Source: Plectrocnemia conspersa
Lineage: Eukaryota > Arthropoda > Insecta > Trichoptera > Polycentropodidae
Assembly (NCBI GenBank): GCA_009617715.1
Contig: VTFK01000169.1
Location: 186,001-250,000, forward strand
DNA: 64,000 nucleotides
Reading direction: 5' to 3'
The translations under genes were made by a program, and so were the position numbers. Positions 38,144-51,600 of the stretch are shown one piece after another; within the stretch, counting starts at the first letter, position 1, and each line of letters opens with the position of its first letter. The notes under the pieces were generated by a model, which was not told the DNA's origin, ran no database searches, and was given only the letters and a program-made list of their open reading frames with translations.

Positions 38144-41100
38144 CTGTAAAAGAAAAAAAATCTATTAATAAATAATCGTTATTAATATTTGTTTTTATTA
38201 TATGCGTCTTAGTTAAATAATTAAAATAATCTTTTAACTGATTTACTTCATTTAATCTTCTTTAAAATGCAAATTTATTTAGTACAATATAAACAGTTTT
38301 TATAAACAAACAATAAAATCTTTATTAAGTAATTTTGATTTAGAAATGAATTATATTTAATTATTTAAAAAAGAGTTTAAAAAGTTAGCTATGAATTCTA
38401 TGACTTAAAATATCTGTATCTATAAATATTTTGGTGCTTTAGGGTTCCAAACTTGGACTCGTGCGTATTAAATACATTTTATTGTTATATCGTTGGTAAT
38501 ATAAAGTTTTGTAATTTCCTGCTATAGGTAAATTATTTAATGGGCATTAAAAACTAAAATTGTAAGAAACAGTAATGATATGTGGTCTAACCACGTGTTA
38601 ATGAAAATCGATTTTAGAGATTTAGAAGTAACCTTTGATTCGAAGTTCAAATTCAATGGTCACACATTGATCGTTTGTTATTTACCTTCCATGATGCTGG
38701 GATTGTCGTTCAGTGAGTGGTTGTAAAATCTATCATATACAATTTTATATTTCAAAACATTTAAGAGTTTAATAATCTTGTGATTCAATACTTTATTGTC
38801 ATTTACTTCACCGTTTTTTATTAATTACATCTACAGGGACTCCTAAAGAAATTTTTACTTCCTTATTAAAACTTTCAATTCACACATATTTTCACCTTAA
38901 TTTTTATGAAAAATTAAAATATATAAACCAATCTTTTTTACATATTGATATATAGGAATTTATTTATTATCAATAACAAAATTGTCCTAATTATTTTTGG
39001 TCATAAATTAAACTTATGAAATATGGGAAACGTTTATCACCAAAATTTCTTTCCGACCACTATTCAATATGTTTAAAGGTTAGTATTTGAATAATACACA
39101 AAAGGTGTGAAATTAAAATGAACCAGTATAAAACAGTGTAAATTATATTTACGAAACGTAGACAAACTTTGTCACTGCCTCTTCAAAGTGAATGGGGTAG
39201 TAATGTAGAATGGAAATCTTACGTTTAGTATATAGGTTTACACATGGATTACAAGCTTTAATTCAATAAAAACATTTTGGAACGTCGCTCTAAAAGGCTT
39301 ACTGCCACTGCGGTCCTTGGACCGATGTTAAATTTAAAAAGTTTTACAAATTTACAAATTATTTGCGACATACTGCCTAATTAATAATAAGCATTATTTC
39401 ATTAACATTATTTTTTTATGTCATATATTTTTAACTTTTATCTATGAGACCATCTTAGATTTTTTTTTAATTAAATTTGTATATATGCTTTTTTTAATAC
39501 TATAAAAGCTATTTTTATTTAATAATTATTATATATACAAGTTATAAGTATGAAATTTAGCCAAACGGTGATTGTGGGTCACGATCCTCATCAGCAAAAG
39601 AGCGACAAGGAAGCAAGTAGGAAATACACGTATTTACGGTACATTGTATAATATTAATAAAACTCAGTCAAAAAGTGACGTTGAATAATATAAATATGGA
39701 AAAAATAATATACGCTGAAATGTTGGCGTTTGTACATCATATCTTCGAAGATAAATGAACGAGAATTGTTCGCGCTGTAAATCAAACGTTTCATCCCTGT
39801 CAGCCGCTGCCGGTATTTAAATATTTTACGTTTTGTTCAAAATGATGAGGGTCGGTCAAAAATGCAGAGGAAATTTTGAATTCGGCCAAAATTGACGTAC
39901 CGTAACGTTTTTTCAAGGGATTACCCCAAAATCCAACTTAAACATAATATTTGCGCAAGTGCGACAATTTTCGTTGCCTGGTATAATTTATTTTGATTAC
40001 GGTTAAATCGTGCCGAGAGAGAAAAAAGTGTTATTTGGATGATATTAAAATTTGGACAAAGAAAATTTGCAAACTGGAATTTAAAATGGCGCTCCAAATT
40101 TAAATTGCGTTTGTCGCTAAAGGTGAAAACACAACAATTGAAGTTGCAAACAATAACCAGAGACTTTTCGTTCTCAGGGAATCGGCGAAATGCCTATATT
40201 ATTAAATTCCGCAAGCCGAAACGGAGGTTTTGTATCTAATGTCATGGGGTACAATTGGCATTGTCCATAATTTCGTCTGCAGACTCAAAGTAATAATTAT
40301 TGCTGAAATTTCAAGTGAGTATTTATACGCTACTAAGTGTTTTAATTTAGCGCTTCGTTTGCTTCTTCTAAAAATAATGAAAGGTGAAATTTTAATGAAA
40401 ATTAAATTTCCTAGTAAAATATCTAGGAATTTAATTATCTTCCTTAATGAGAAAAAGTTATTTTCCGGATTTATGTGCCCAATAAAAATAATTTTGAATA
40501 AAATAGAGAATATAAATGTAACAAATTTCAACTACTTTAAACTTCCTGAAATAATAGCGTAAATCTTAATTAATAGTTTAACCAAAATTTATATAGGTAC
40601 TACCAGATTTAAAGCATTTAGAATATAATTTATAATATAGTAATTCATATTTGTTAACGCCTTTGCCCAATACTAAAATTGTATCGTGTAAATCACACCA
40701 TGTTTATTTAAAATACATTATATCATTATAAAATATAATTTGTTGTTAAATATATATATAAAACGTCAATGTCACTGTCCAAGCAGTGGAAAGTGAGAAA
40801 GCGGGGCAATCAAAAGCATAGAATGTTTTTTTAATAAAATCAAATTACACAACATAAATCACAAATTTTTATAGAAACGAATATACATTTAAGTTAAAAG
40901 TATATAAATAATTAATGATATTATACTAGTAATATATTCAAATAAAACAGCTAAAATATATTTCATTGATAAAATGTTAAAATATTGTCAAATGGTTAAT
41001 GGAACAATATTTATGTATAGACTTGTATCTTGCATGAGAAACGCTTGATACTATGATATTTAAATTAAAATATAGCAAAAACAAATATTTGCACAAAGAC

Positions 41101-41204
41101 TATACAATAAAAAGAAAAAAATCTCATTTAATTTTCATTGATAGTTTTGTATCCAGTCCATGTAGTACTAATTTTAATAATATTTTTATTTTGCAATTAA
41201 ATTA
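38144..41204. other. Non-coding region upstream of the Sidestep-like exon
   Basis: Likely intron of the - strand gene. A candidate upstream exon at 38686-38822 is discussed in the findings. A balanced patch at 39570-40250 has overlapping open frames on both strands (40202-40531 -, 40230-40562 +) without domains. Confidence 0.4.
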
Positions 41205-41905
41205 TTACCGTCATGATTTAACACGTCACCGCAATGCGTCACGACGTTCAAAACATAAAAAAATATTGTTTTCTTACAATACACAAAAAAATAAATAAAA
41301 ATATCTTAATCCGGAACAGGTTCGGTTGGTAGTTGATATAAAATATATCAATGTGAAATGCCAGCGTATTAAAAGTGCCAGATGGCGAAAGACAGGCATC
41401 AGAAAAGGGCGCTATCATGATTCTCAAAGGCGTTCTGAAACCCAAAACTAGAGTTCCTTGAGAAAAGTTTGATCGTCAACAGAACCTTTTAGTAGTTTGA
41501 AGAAGTGCTTTGCGACATGCAACTTTCTGCGGGAACTAAGCGAATCGTATCCCAACACTGCTAAAAAAATACGCTGGGTTATAAGAATGGATAATAAACT
41601 ATATAGTTATCTTAAAAATATTTTCTAAAATTATATTGTAAAGGATTTGAAGAATTTGATTATTTAGGGATTCCAAATTATAGATCCTGATTCAAGAATT
41701 CAGCGAACTAAAGTGTAACGGAGGTCGCAAATAATTTACAACATCGTTGAGATAATCTCCACTTGCGTGATTCCGAGATCTTTAGTGAAAGTTTTTTTAG
41801 TGATAGTGTTCCTACCGAGATCATAGGAATAAACTGATGGCAATAGGGTCGAGAAAATGGTACAGTACAGCTGACACTAAACGGCAGATAATCTAAATTA
41901 CTCTG
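41205..41905 (-). mobile_element. Degenerate non-LTR retrotransposon (copy B)
   Basis: On the - strand, around 41890-41755, is a polymerase block YSYDLGRNTITKKTFTKDLGI. Around 41580-41460 is LGYDSLSSRRKLHVAKHFFK then LLKGSVDDQTFLKEL, and around 41420-41345 GTFNTLAFHIDIF. The last blocks match copy A (RRSVYVIKHFWKLLKG, NSVHSNIDIF). The 3' untranslated part near 41210-41255 shares AATGCGTCACGA and TTCAAA with copy A at 21330-21350. Frameshifts and stops abound. The reverse transcriptase core is missing. Confidence 0.7.
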
Positions 41906-42649
41906 TATAACATATGCTAACCAAAAAATAGGTTAGAATTATTAGTATTATCATTATTATCAAATATGTATAATATGTGTAATGTATATGTACTTAATTT
42001 ATTTTAATCACTAGATTTAATTTTACTTATTAAATCGAACTGTGTATTTTAATATATAATAAACAGTACGGTATCTTTCAGATTACACGATTATATATAA
42101 TGAAAGTAATTATCCTCCGAATCTAATTTGTATTTCAATCACGAATCACTCTCCTTCTCTTTTCGCATTTCTTAGCTCCTTTTTGCGTGTGTATATATCA
42201 TTTATACCAAAACGCCGGTAAGTAAGTTTCCCTTTTTTTAAACTTTCGTAGAGAAACTTTTTTTTGCTCGTATATTAAGCTAAACGTAAACTCGGGAGGA
42301 TCTTTCAAAGTAAACTCGAACGAAATTAACATCACTTCTGTTGTTGAGATGAAATTTCAATGTGACGTACATACTTAAGATGCGTTCGCAAATACGAGGA
42401 TAAAAGCTGTTGGAAATTTGCTGATGCGAAGCGAAAAAGCTTCTTTTAATACCCAGTGTAATCTCCGCAAAGGTGTTGTTGTTAAGAGCGGCTGGAAAAT
42501 TTTGTTAAAATATAATTTACGTGCTAAAATTAATTTTTGGTTGAATTGAAGTTACATAATAATATAAAACCAACAGAATAAACTTTATACACTTCTTACA
42601 TCTAAAGTAAAATAAATAATTTTAGCTGTTAATTAAATAATCACCTTCC

Positions 42650-43575
42650 ATTTATTTATTTATTTGATTTAAATAAAAATTGCTTTTGCAATACAATAAA
42701 CAAATACTAAGCTAGTAGTGGAGCACCAGTCTTAAATAAAAATCTGTAAATCTAAAACATATATTTGGTATAAAATAAATATTATTAGTACAGATTAAAA
42801 CCAATAAATATAATACATGATTTAGTTAAATTCGATTTTACTTATTTTTCACTAAATTTATTCGTGAAATTAAAAAATCTATGAAAATATTATCTGTTAT
42901 GATCGATCGCAGTCCTTGTAGCTAACATTAAACATGGCAATGTGTAATGCCAGCGTATTAAAGAGCCGGATGGCCATAGCCATAGGCGAGTCTGCAAGTG
43001 CGGACGTCCTAGCCCCAACGGGCATCATAAGAAGACGCGATCGTGATTCTCAAAGAGGATCTTCATAACAAAGCCAGACATCTTGAAAGATTTATCATAG
43101 ATGTCGTGTTTGTGTAAATAGAACCTCCATTGCTCTCAATTCGGAGATATTTAGTGGAAGTTTTTCCAGTCAAAATATTTCCACTGAGATCATAGAAATA
43201 AACTGATCGAGAAAATGACATATAATGGCACTTTCCGATACTAAAGAGCAGACGGTTAACGGAAGCTCATTTTCTTCTCTCTACAGATTCTAAATCACTC
43301 TGTAGAGAGAAGGAGTGATTTGTACAAATGCAGTTATATAATTTTAAATCATTTGTGTACAGAAGAAAACTTTAATTTGTAACTGCCGTATTTAAGTCAT
43401 TAATAAATAACATAAAAAGAAGAGGGCCCAGGTTGGATCACTGAAGAACCATCGAATGGGTGAAATATTTTTTCGACAATCAGCCGCCATAGGTTACAAA
43501 CTGTCAACGATCGCTCAAATAACTCGAGAAAAATTGGTTGAAGTCCACTTTTCAGGCCGTTGGAAAAAGTGTTAA
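42650..43575 (-). mobile_element. Degenerate non-LTR retrotransposon with RT core remnant (copy C)
   Basis: Reading the - strand from 43570 downward, frames contain an RT block LFMLFINDLNTAVTN and then FLLYTNDLKLY, where the canonical catalytic YADD has become YTND. Further on are GKCHYMSFSRS and YDLSGNILTGKTSTKYLRI (about 43220-43100), then RLFNTLALHIAMF (about 42970-42930), matching copies A and B. A TTTA run at 42651-42665 may be the 3' tail. The FINDL/YADDLK context is that of jockey/CR1-type elements. It is inactive. Confidence 0.72.
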
Positions 43576-43689
43576 TTATGCATTAAGTTATTAAAACTTC
43601 AGTCTTTAATGTCAGAACATACTTATATGGCAGAGAAGTTAGCAATGAATGTTTTTCTCTCTCTTCCTCTATCATTTAGCTGGGATTTA

Positions 43690-44110
43690 CACAACGTATT
43701 TCTTGAGACATGTCAACACATATAAACACCTATACACGTGTACTATTCTGCTTTCATAATATATAAGAGCGTGTGCATCGGCAATTTTCTATCGTTCCAT
43801 CAGCCACCGTCCTTTGTGTGGTGTTATGCGCACTCCCTTACGAGGCATGGCATGGGAATGGATTTCAAACATTCGATGCGCGCACAATGGGGTCGCTCCC
43901 ATGGCGTTGCATCCATCTTTGGTTGTGTGTGTCCTATTATGTTAAAGGTGGAAAAGTGGAACATGTGTAGCAGTGTAGCGTCACTTCAATAAATATATTA
44001 AAAGTTTCACTTGCTACCATCGCGGCATGGGAAGTCGGCACGCGACAGGTATGCTAGATTGGAGCGGAACGAAAGCCTAGATTTCTTCAAGTGAAGTGAA
44101 CTAGCAACAT
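43690..44110. other. GC-richer island
   Basis: Two overlapping + frames (43738-43992, 43773-43970) are open but share no recognisable motif. Probably non-coding. Confidence 0.35.
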
Positions 44111-45049
44111 GAAATTAAATAAGTGCGCTATTGTGCAAAAACGACTACAGAGAGAACATAAAATATATTTTTAATAATATTTTATAGAAACTGGGGTTAA
44201 ATTACCAACGTAAAGCGATCATATTTTACAATGTATTGTAAAGGTAAATATATAAAGGTGACGCAAAAATATTTTTTTTATTTAAGAATATTTACATTTT
44301 TATAACTATACTTAATTAAATCACTATAGTCCTTAAATAAACTGTATTATATTATTATCAAAATATATTTATACTTGCTACTTTGAGGCTTTTTAATTAA
44401 CTTATTTTTTAATTAAACTTGAAAGAACATTCAACTCTTTGCTATAATAATACACTATTGTTAAATATTAGTCAGAACAATTTTAGCGTGTTCAGTATAA
44501 CCTATACATGTTTAAGGAAAACGTTTATATGTATTAAATTTTAAAAAATATAATAAAAAATGTTGCATGCTCTCATACAGTATTTTAATAATGAAAGTAG
44601 AATGTGTAATTCTTATGGAAATTAAATGTTAGGTCGCCTTATCTTTAATATATTATCTATAGTCACTTAAAAAAAAATAAGTTAAGAAACTCCATACATC
44701 TGTAAAATTAATAAGGCTTAAAAAGTCGAAGCTAATAAACAACAAATAGAGAGATTTGCAAAACTTTACAGGCAGCAAGTGAGAAAACATAAAACATTGT
44801 TTTACTGCAAGATAAAAAAATATCTAATGACGTTTTTAAAATCTAATTCTTAGATACGATTATAAACATACCTATATAAAAAATGATATATGCATTACTT
44901 TTATATTTTATACTTCGTGGAATATCCGGTTTAAAATATTAACATTTTAAAAAATAAAATTTTATGAATCATATTAGCAACGAATGTTATGTGTTGCGGA
45001 AATGTTACTCATGAAATATAATTTTGGTGATTAAAAAAAAAACATAGAT
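44111..45049. other. AT-rich non-coding region
   Basis: No gene is seen between the GC-richer island and the second pogo/Tigger fossil. Confidence 0.45.
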
Positions 45050-45530
45050 AAAAAGCAAAAAAAAGTGTTGATTTAAAAAGCAGTATTGTTAATAGATAGT
45101 GCTATTGTTTTTATTTAAAACAAGTCTTATGGTAGCAAAACCGCCGGATGTTACAAGCCTAATTCAACCTATGGACTAAAGGTCAGCAATGATATGCTTT
45201 TTTCAAATTCTTGATGAGGAAGAAATTGGTTTGAACAATTTCTTGAAAAAATAATGACATTAGGTTCTATACATAAAATCGCACTATCTTGGTCAAGTAT
45301 ATATCAAGTAACACCCGTTCGATCATAAAGAAAAAATCTTTCTAACGTAAAAATAAATGTATTGAATTCTAGAGACTGGAGCAATTGATGTTTGTATCTG
45401 AAATATGCAGATTTGGTTTGATCGCGATTTAAATGGTGCTGAATAATGCAGACATCGTTTCTATTGTCACTGAAACAAAAGAGCAAGGAAGTGATAATGA
45501 GAATTTAAGTAAATAAGATACAAATAATTA
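45050..45530 (+). pseudogene. Second pogo/Tigger (jerky-type) transposase fossil
   Basis: On the + strand near 45085-45115 is KAVLLIDSA, matching the LLLDNAPAH block with the second catalytic Asp. At 45132-45175 is MVAKPPDVTSLIQPMD, matching the highly conserved LPPNVTSLIQPMDQG block with the third. Downstream pieces (IKSALSWSSIYQVTP, then ADIVSIVTETKEQGSDNENL at about 45450-45510) follow the order of the family's C-terminus. Stops and shifts break it. Only the C-terminal half is recognisable. It is a different fragment from the one at 17600-18490, so I cannot say whether they are the same subfamily. Confidence 0.8.
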
Positions 45531-45759
45531 CATTAGTCACAAGACGGCACTAGCTTCTCTTAAAACTTTATTCGACTCGAGAAATGCATATTCTGAGATA
45601 ATCGACAACAATTAAAAAAGCTATTTTTTTTATTTTATAATAAAATATAATATCTGCTTGGTTTATTTTCGTTGATATCATATCCTCAACATCATTATAT
45701 AATACCAACGTTTCGTAGAAATTTTTCGCGAAAATTTCCGCTTGGTATTTTATCCCTTG

Positions 45760-46180
45760 AAATTTAGTTCAACTAGGATTACCCTCGAGTTTTATTAAAG
45801 CGACACTCTTCGGGTACTTCCAGATTAACCCAAACGCCCTCAACTCGGTCCTGTCACCGCTTTCCAGAGAAGATTACACACGTCACGTGTCGTGACACGT
45901 AACTAAAAATTCACATTACAGCCAAAGCGTTGTAGCCGTAGGGAGACGCTAATTTCTAAACCTTATTCCAAGACGCGCACACATACCAGAAAGCCCCGGA
46001 GGGTTAGTTCCAACACGTGAACATAAGTTTATCTTGACCAGTAAGTGGCGTGACCGTGTGTTTGCTTCACACTTGGAATGGGATACGACTGGACCTAGTG
46101 GCTAAGAGGAGGCTCTCAAAAGTTATCAGACAGTTGACTGCGATGCAGAGTTGCTGGTTGAAGGCAAAAATACTACATAC
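45760..46180. other. GC-richer island
   Basis: No reading frame of note. It includes CGTCACGTGTCGTGACACG (about 45882), an interrupted palindrome around a CACGTG-type E-box. Confidence 0.35.
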
Positions 46181-49100
46181 ATATAGTGGATTGAACTTTG
46201 GTACGTGTTAGCTTTAGTCAGTTTAGTGGTAGTATTGATTATACTTCGTCAAAATATATATTAACAATTAAATATAAATATATTAAAAAAACAATTATTT
46301 TAGAAACATTTAGAAACAAACAACTTCATTTATTAATGTTTTTGTGTAGTAGTGATTACATTTGTATTTAGTATGTATTTATGTTTTTAATATTTATAAT
46401 GATAGAAAATCCCTTATTAAGAATAGGGTGAAAGCATTGACAGTATCGCTTCTGATTCACATACCCACACAATACATACACGTCTAGTCAAATATCGATA
46501 TGTTATTTATATACATACATATTTGTATGTAAATAAAAATTGTTTTATATATGTTCCCACGCACACAAAAAAAAATGACAAATACCTAACTTAACCAGTT
46601 TAACGCACGTTCCTAAGTTAATGCAATAAACTATCCTTATATGTAACATGTCTGAATTAATTTGATTTATCGCTCTAATATAATTAGCATAGTGCTCAAG
46701 GTTTATGGTAACATTATTCGAGCAACTGTAACATCCGAATTAGCTTAATTCGACTAGCGGTGATTTTGAATGTGTATGCAGTATAATTGTGTATAACTTA
46801 GTTTGTGTTTCGATTTTGCCGCCTCAGCCATCGCGTTGAGGAAGTTAATTTAATATGAGTACAACTTGCGTGCAAGTCTTACCCGAGGTCCGAGAATCTC
46901 AGACGTTTCCAATTTGAGGGTGCTTTCCAAACATTCTTATGGGTGCTGCATTTCTACCGCTGAGTAACCGAAGCACTTATAGCGTAAACAGCTTCGAAGT
47001 AGCCATTGACAGAAAATGCACTCAGTCCGAAGCGAAAATAGACTACTTTTGAATATTTAATGCGGATTAATTTCATAGAATCGTAGGAAGACTGAAGTGT
47101 AAAAAATATTTTTTTACAGCGTTTCTATCATTAGTTTTATAATAATTTACAAATAATAACTAACATAAAAACCTATATTTTTTAATTTAAAATACAAAAA
47201 ATAGTTTTCGTAAAAAATTATTAAGCCTATTATTTAAATTTATATTTTTATTTAAAAACCTTCATATTAATCAAGGTTTTTAAATCACTTATTATTGATA
47301 TATATTCTAAAAATATGTCGTTGCATTACGTACTTTTTCAATACCAACTTATTTTTTTTTAAATAGCATACAATATTTTTTTGAAAATAAAATAAATATA
47401 GTGTTTATATAATTTTATTGTAACGTAACGCAACGCCTCTATTATTATTAATCTTTTGCTAAATATTTGCATATTTTTTACAATATTTACATATTATTGT
47501 CAGGTTCAAGATACTCGCATTTTTGCTAATTAATAAACTCGTGTCGTATGTTAATGTGTTACACGTGTACACGGGTAACATATTAACAACGCCATTACGT
47601 TATAACTATAAATAATGTGTAAATTAATTAACAAAGACAGTACTCAATCAGAGTCGATCAATTACTACTCACCATTTCCTGGCTTTCTGGATGGTGGGCA
47701 CTTAATTATAATTAAGATAATACAGAGATTTAAGTAAATTTAAAAAAGCAATATTACGTTTTACATGGATGTGGATGGTAATTATATACATAATATCAAT
47801 TTATTAATTAACCCATAAACAACTAACAATTACCTATGTATATAAAAATAATAAACTTGACATTTGTCTTCATCAATGTTATTATAAACTACAATATTTT
47901 AAAATTTAGCTATTATTTTATTTATATTTTTTTTTAAAAGTAAATATATTAATAATGTTTTTTAAGTAAGTAAACTAGCACCATTGCTCTATTTTGAAAT
48001 AAATTTATTTAGTATAGGTATATTGACTTTTATTTTAGATTTTTTTATTCTTTTTATACATTATGGAAATTGTTTAAATATTATTGCAATTAAAATTTTT
48101 GATGAAGGAATAATAAAAAATAAATTTTAAAGTACACGTACTTTTTTCATTTTACTTTTAAATTAAATATCATGTATTGTGGCAACCGTTTGTCTAACTA
48201 TATAATGTTATTAGAATTAAATTACAAAACCTAAAAATTAAAACTTAAACTAAAAACTTTAAATTTTGTTAGGGTTTAAATTATTTTAATAGACTTATTC
48301 TATTTATGACAATTAAATATTTTTTTAATAGCCCTCTTCTAATAAATAAAATATTTTTTTTTAATAAATATATAACCAAGTGCAATTTTTTTTAATTGGT
48401 CGCCCAAAAATATTTATAGTTGTATCAAATATATAATACAAATAAAAACAATACAGATGGATAAAAAATATACATTTTCACGAGACACACACGTTTGAAT
48501 TAAGATTCATTCGACAGCCTGTTAATGCCCGGAGAATTATTGCCTGGCATTATCCTAGATTGGGACGTAAAAGCCTTAGGTGTGAAACATCATCGATGAA
48601 TCCCAAAGCGGTGACCCCCAAACTTTAAGGATAATGGGCGGCAGTCCCTTATAATCCCGATCCGCCATCTGGGCGACTAAGAGATTTCGCTTTCACTATA
48701 AGGGAGCGAACGTTAACTTATTTTGATTGTCTAATTGCTACCTAGGTTCTCGTATGAATTATGCATATGAAACACACTGTAGAAAGGTTTATAATAATTG
48801 AAGACGTTGAACGAACAACTATGTCAAACGATTCAAATTGCAATTAAATAATTCTCCTTCCTCCGCAAAATATATTTTTGTACGACCCTTATTTTAATTG
48901 GATTACTTAATCTTTTTTACCTTATTATTAATCATATATTAACAATATAATATAAATGAGACTTGATAAAAAATAATGACGAAAAATCGACTGTTTATTA
49001 ATAATTCAAAATCACTTTAAATATTTTTTTTTAAATTAACAATTTTTTTTAACAATGCTTTTGATAATTAATCAATCTTGGGTTTTCTGATATTCCGACG

Positions 49101-49509
49101 AAATTTTTTCTCAATTATTTTTTCAATTACGAGAAGTATCATCTGGTCCTGACTGATTTTTTTATAAGGGTGAGGTGATATAACAAGGATTTTTGAACCT
49201 TTGCGAAACATTTTTAATTTTTCTTAGCACAAAAATAACTCTTCAAAAAGGGCATAAAATGATTTTAAATTACTACATACAAATAAGTTATTCTCTTGGT
49301 TTCACAAAACGGATTTACACATATATGTTCTACTGTCACTATTTTTTTGGCATAAACCTTATATTCATACTAAAACTATAAAAGATTCAAACATCGTAGT
49401 TAAAGAAATAACAATATTTTAAAGCAAAATTATTTTTAAAGCACATAAACATGATTTAATAAATACCCTAGAAATATATATTTTATTAAATATTATAATG
49501 AAAATCAAA
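46181..49509. other. AT-rich region with one GC-richer island (48500-48720)
   Basis: No gene. A short - strand segment near 47672-47700 ends at a consensus ATG/GTGAGT donor but lacks a good acceptor. Confidence 0.45.
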
Positions 49510-49722
49510 ATTATTTTTTTCTCTAAAATACGCTTATGCATTACGATCTCATACTTTTAACCCATATTGGCCAAATCAAACACAGTCTTAAACAATCCTT
49601 CAGGTAGAGCAATTTGACTTAAAAAATATATATCTAAGATCATATTTTCATAATACGTTAACTGGAAAACTTTTAATCGAATCTCAATTTTAATTTATTT
49701 TAATAAATTGTACATAATTTCA
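49510..49722 (+). repeat. Dispersed repeat R, copy 1
   Basis: Clear homology in the same orientation to 51379-51600. Shared anchors are TACGCTTATGCATTACGATC, CTAACCCATATTGGC (TTAACCC here), TAATACGTTA and AATCGAATCTCAATTTTAAT. Divergence is perhaps 20-25% with indels, so it is not recent. No coding capacity or known family is recognised; it may be a MITE or SINE. Confidence 0.8.
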
Positions 49723-51378
49723 TCTTTCTTAAATAATATTGTATATATTCTTAGATATTGGTGTAAAGCTCTTAGACCCTACATATATAATATATATTTA
49801 CAAAATAAAATAAATATAGCTTATTATGCCGTACTTATACCTATATATGTACATATATACTACATAGTCTGTGCATAGATTAGAATGAAACCACACTGTC
49901 TCGAATGGAAGCAAATTTTCCGCTACCGAAGCTGTTTTCATACATTTAAAAATAAAAGAAAAAGGTACCAGAAAGATTTCGGGCGCATCTACATACCTCG
50001 AGGTATGAGTTGGAGGTATATGTTGGGGGGAATGGGGGCTGTAGCCGAGTGCCATACTGAATTAATAAGTAAAACAAGAAATTTGAATTTAATGAAACAA
50101 GTTATACACGAGGAGGCACTGGCGCCGAATCGATACGGGCAGTTGCACGAAGGTATAAATTTTCATTCGTCGACGTTATGTCAAAAATTTTCATTTGTAT
50201 TCCCCAAATTAATTTGCTGGCTTAAAAAAATATCATCTACTTCATTACTGAGGATAATTTCATATTTGATAAAGATTGTAACATCACTATTCATACTTAT
50301 GATAAATGATTAGATTAGGTAACTAAAAACATGACACATCATAGAACAGTTTTAGTGTCTGAAAGATGGATTAACTTTAATGTACTTGTTTTATTTTGAT
50401 ACAATCAACATTTATATAATACAATATTTAAATATCATACACGAAAACAAACAAAATACGTGAGGTAATCAATCACATAATCAAGCACTGGCCCTGATTG
50501 AAAATGATTGCTTGTTATTATATGTCAGAATTTGACATTGACCTTTTTTAGGATAGGTCTGCATTGGAACTAACACATATATATAGAACAAGAAGTTTTA
50601 ATTTATAAATAATCTATACTTTTGTATATAAAAAGTGCTCTATCTAGTTGCAAGCAAACTATAGAGCGATTGATGCAATTAAAGTGACAAACTTTTAATT
50701 ACCTAAAAGTGCTAATTATGTATACACAGAAAATTATAGTTCAAAATTTAAAAATTTGTTTAGAATATTTAATTCAATTTTGTGATGAATTGGTTGAGAC
50801 TTAATTTAGTTCTGCCAAGATCACCCATAATTGTTGCGTTGCAGTTAATTTGTACTCTTAGTTTTGGCGGCCAAACTAAAGGAATGTTTAGTATATTAAA
50901 ACACCAGCGACAGTTAACCTAAACTAATTAACGGGATCTATTGTACTGACACAACTAACGAAAGAATGTACTCTTTTCGACTATGTTGTAAGTTAATTAT
51001 ATATGTTATTTTTATGCAATTTTAAATTATATTGTAAGACTTAGATATTTTACGGCAATGACTCTTTATAAACAAGAAAACATTAGTGTGATTTGCAATT
51101 TACGATTCAATAAAAAAAAAAATTAACTAAGGTTACTGTTAAATTATATAGAATTTATGTATATATTTATATAATGCTAAAGCGTAATCAAAAGCTTGAG
51201 CAATGTCCAGGAACACTGCTTCAGTAAACATTCACCTGTCAAAGCCTTGAGGATATGTTTCACAACAAGAAATATGAGTACTTAAATTCTAATTATTTAA
51301 TTGTTTTATAAACAATGTGTTTAGGCATTTTAAAATTCAAAAATATATATTGAATTACACAATAAAGTAAAAGGTAAA
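49723..51378. other. Region between the two copies of repeat R
   Basis: It includes a 142-codon + frame (49885-50313), the longest after the mariner pieces, but no domain, signal or splice structure supports it. A perfect 16 bp palindrome CATACCTCGAGGTATG lies inside it at 49992-50007. Confidence 0.4.
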
Positions 51379-51600
51379 ATTATTTTTTTCTTTGAAATAC
51401 GCTTATGCATTACGATCATACACTTCTAACCCATATTGGCAAAATCTAATAGAATCTTTAACTATCCTTTAGGTAAAGCAATATAACTTCTTAATTATAT
51501 AATATATATGAGATCATATTTTAATAATACGTTAGCTAGAAAACTTTCTAATCGAATCTCAATTTTAATTTTGTTATTTTATTAGACTATATAATTCCAT
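51379..51600 (+). repeat. Dispersed repeat R, copy 2
   Basis: Second copy of the repeat at 49510-49722, same orientation, about 1.9 kb downstream. The flanks are not shared, which suggests insertion of a small element rather than a long tandem duplication. Confidence 0.8.

Noticed and set aside
40202..40562. Overlapping frames of about 110 codons on both strands
   Set aside because: Mutual antisense frames without motifs are expected in this composition.
47672..47702. - strand micro-exon ending ATG/GTGAGT
   Set aside because: Good donor, but the only acceptor (AATTAAG) has no pyrimidine tract and the product matches nothing.
49885..50313. 142-codon + strand frame, the longest uninterrupted one in the window other than the mariner part
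   Set aside because: No domain, no signal or splice structure; its composition is mixed and it overlaps a - frame. Likely chance.
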